From: Prevotella sp. | GTDB taxonomy: Bacteria > Bacteroidota > Bacteroidia > Bacteroidales > Bacteroidaceae | Assembly: GCA_021204735.1 (NCBI GenBank) | Contig: JAJPYV010000421.1 | Coordinates: forward strand, 1 to 6,343 | Length of the DNA stretch: 6,343 bases | Reading direction: 5' to 3' | Shown: positions 5,157 to 6,343 of the stretch, piece after piece | Layout of the letters: each line of letters starts with the position of its first letter | Position numbering within the stretch: position 1 is the first letter of the stretch | Position numbers and translations under genes: made by a program | Notes under the pieces: generated by a model | Database searches by the model: none | What the model was told of the DNA's origin: nothing | Seen by the model: the letters and a program-made list of their open reading frames with translations, nothing else

Positions 5157-6343
5157 CTATATTATCAGCGTATTTATTTTCGAGTTCTTATCCTCAGTGG
5201 GAGACTTATACCAGATGTCTATATCAGGAGTTAACAGCTTTCTGAGTTCCTGTGCCAAAGCCATTCCTTGAGAATGGAAACTTTGCCAGTCGAATGACGA
5301 ATTGCATTTCCGTTTTCCTTTCGCTGTTTGTATTTTGCGATATTCATTAATCCAGTCCGCAACTCCTTTAAGGATGTATTTCTTTTTCTTCACTGTTATT
5401 TCATCATTAGTGGTATCTACAGAAATTGGCACGCCAGAGTTTTTCTCTAATCCAAGAGAGTCTTTTTCAGGAGAAATTATAACTATCTCATTAATAATCT
5501 GTTGCCTTTTTTGAGGTTTATATTCATCAACTTTTTTATCAATAATGTAACTTTCAATGAGAGGTGACTTGAAAATATTATAGGCATCTATAAAAGAAGG
5601 CTCTTTGCAATAATATTCGTCAATTATATTATGGGAATGTTCAAGCGCAAGTTTCAATAAACCCTCATAGAAGCTACGTACAGCTTTTTGACAATCGCAA
5701 TAGCCAATCAGAATTGGAGATTTATCCAATTCTTCACAATCTATCTCAACACGCATAAGATGACTGTAATCATAGGCATAACCAGAATCCGATGATTTAA
5801 TAGATTTTAATATGGATTTTTTCTTTAATTTGACTATTGTATCTGCTGTATCAAATGAAAATTTAATATCTGTCTCATCATTATATATTATAGACTCCAG
5901 TTGGTGTCTGATAGCCTCATAGTTATTATCCCAATGAGTAAGCCATGTATCAAAACAACGATTACCTATACCAATTCTATATAATTCACTATTTGAAGGC
6001 TCAAATATAAAATCCTCTATTTGTACATCTTGAGTCATCGGACTATAATGTGACGGAAATGTGGCTTTTACATCCAATTGTTTAAGACATAATTGCAGCC
6101 TTTTTATTTGTTCTTCTCTGTAATTGTCTCTTACATTGTGCAAAGGTTTGTCAGTTTTGCATATAGCAATATATTGTGTTACTGTCTCCTTAACACTATT
6201 CTGATAATCGGATATTTTGAAACATTTGTCTTCCCAATATTGTGAATATATCAAATTTTCCAATGTCCACTGATAGATTATTCCATCAAATTTACATACG
6301 ACATATAAATATAATATTTCTGATTTATCTATTACTTTTAGAC
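5157..6343 (-). CDS. Hypothetical protein, 5' end beyond window
   Basis: I do not recognise this family. The frame is open from the right edge to the TAG at 5157-5159, giving at least 394 residues. The only start-like codon near the edge is a TTG at 6261-6263, but 26 sense codons precede it in frame (…YLYVVCKFDGIIYQWT) and look like protein, so the real start is probably outside the window. There is no signal peptide or membrane helix in the visible part, so it is probably cytoplasmic. Visible motifs include RIGIGNRCFDTWLTHWDNN, a charged stretch TIVKLKKKSILKSIKSSD, IGYCDCQKAVRSFYEGLLKL, and a C-terminal FDWQSFHSQGMALAQELRKL…DIDIWYKSPTED. It is visibly more AT-rich than the neighbouring operon and runs convergent to it, which fits an accessory gene. 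An immunity or defence role is conceivable but unsupported. Confidence 0.75.
   Translation of the reverse strand, partial: LKVIDKSEILYLYVVCKFDGIIYQWTLENLIYSQYWEDKCFKISDYQNSVKETVTQYIAICKTDKPLHNVRDNYREEQIKRLQLCLKQLDVKATFPSHYSPMTQDVQIEDFIFEPSNSELYRIGIGNRCFDTWLTHWDNNYEAIRHQLESIIYNDETDIKFSFDTADTIVKLKKKSILKSIKSSDSGYAYDYSHLMRVEIDCEELDKSPILIGYCDCQKAVRSFYEGLLKLALEHSHNIIDEYYCKEPSFIDAYNIFKSPLIESYIIDKKVDEYKPQKRQQIINEIVIISPEKDSLGLEKNSGVPISVDTTNDEITVKKKKYILKGVADWINEYRKIQTAKGKRKCNSSFDWQSFHSQGMALAQELRKLLTPDIDIWYKSPTEDKNSKINTLII

Noticed and set aside
5049..5234. 61-codon plus-strand frame with a hydrophobic stretch at the end of the outer membrane protein gene
   Set aside because: It starts at a GTG inside the preceding gene and runs antisense into the 3' end of the minus-strand gene. 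Its YIQHR similarity to the 346-549 frame comes only from the shared 22-bp DNA repeat.
5302..5514. 70-codon plus-strand frame
   Set aside because: It lies antisense inside the long minus-strand gene and shows no domain.

Overview
The window looks like chromosomal or accessory DNA from a gut-type Bacteroidales (Bacteroides, Phocaeicola, Parabacteroides or Prevotella relative). The evidence is an AT-rich sequence, a membrane-spanning TPR regulator with a LuxR/GerE-like C-terminus, a DUF4377-type lipoprotein, a TonB-receptor-like outer membrane protein ending in the Bacteroidetes style (…SAILQ), and a Bacteroides-type promoter (TTG, 20 nt gap, TAATTTTG). The genus cannot be fixed from the sequence alone.

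Layout. Positions 1-541 hold no gene I can support, but they are full of small repeats: GGTACTTAAA twice, TTTGTCCC twice plus a variant, a CCTGAT/ATCAGG palindrome, three degenerate 21-bp direct repeats, and several dyads just before the first gene. Positions 542-2356 (+) encode a 604-residue membrane-anchored TPR/coiled-coil/HTH regulator, followed by a probable terminator. Positions 2416-2604 form a regulatory region with a perfect 22-bp palindrome immediately upstream of a good promoter. Positions 2605-2973 and 3014-5071 (+) are a two-gene unit: a DUF4377 lipoprotein with an acidic, surface-export-like N-terminus, then an outer-membrane beta-barrel protein. Positions 5157-6343 (-) hold an unrecognised, more AT-rich gene that converges on the operon. 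Its reading frame is open to the right edge, so its 5' end is missing.

Working model (inference). The TPR protein senses something in the periplasm or envelope and, through its cytoplasmic HTH, controls the lipoprotein/outer-membrane-protein operon. The palindrome at 2522-2543 is the best candidate operator. A dyad at 461-483 with related half-sites (GTTTAC/GTAAAC) could serve autoregulation. The three-gene locus is bracketed by a 22-bp, one-mismatch direct repeat (347-368 and 5113-5134), which raises the possibility that it moved as a cassette. No integrase, transposase, tRNA, rRNA or CRISPR array is visible. All function assignments rest on sequence reading, not on database searches.
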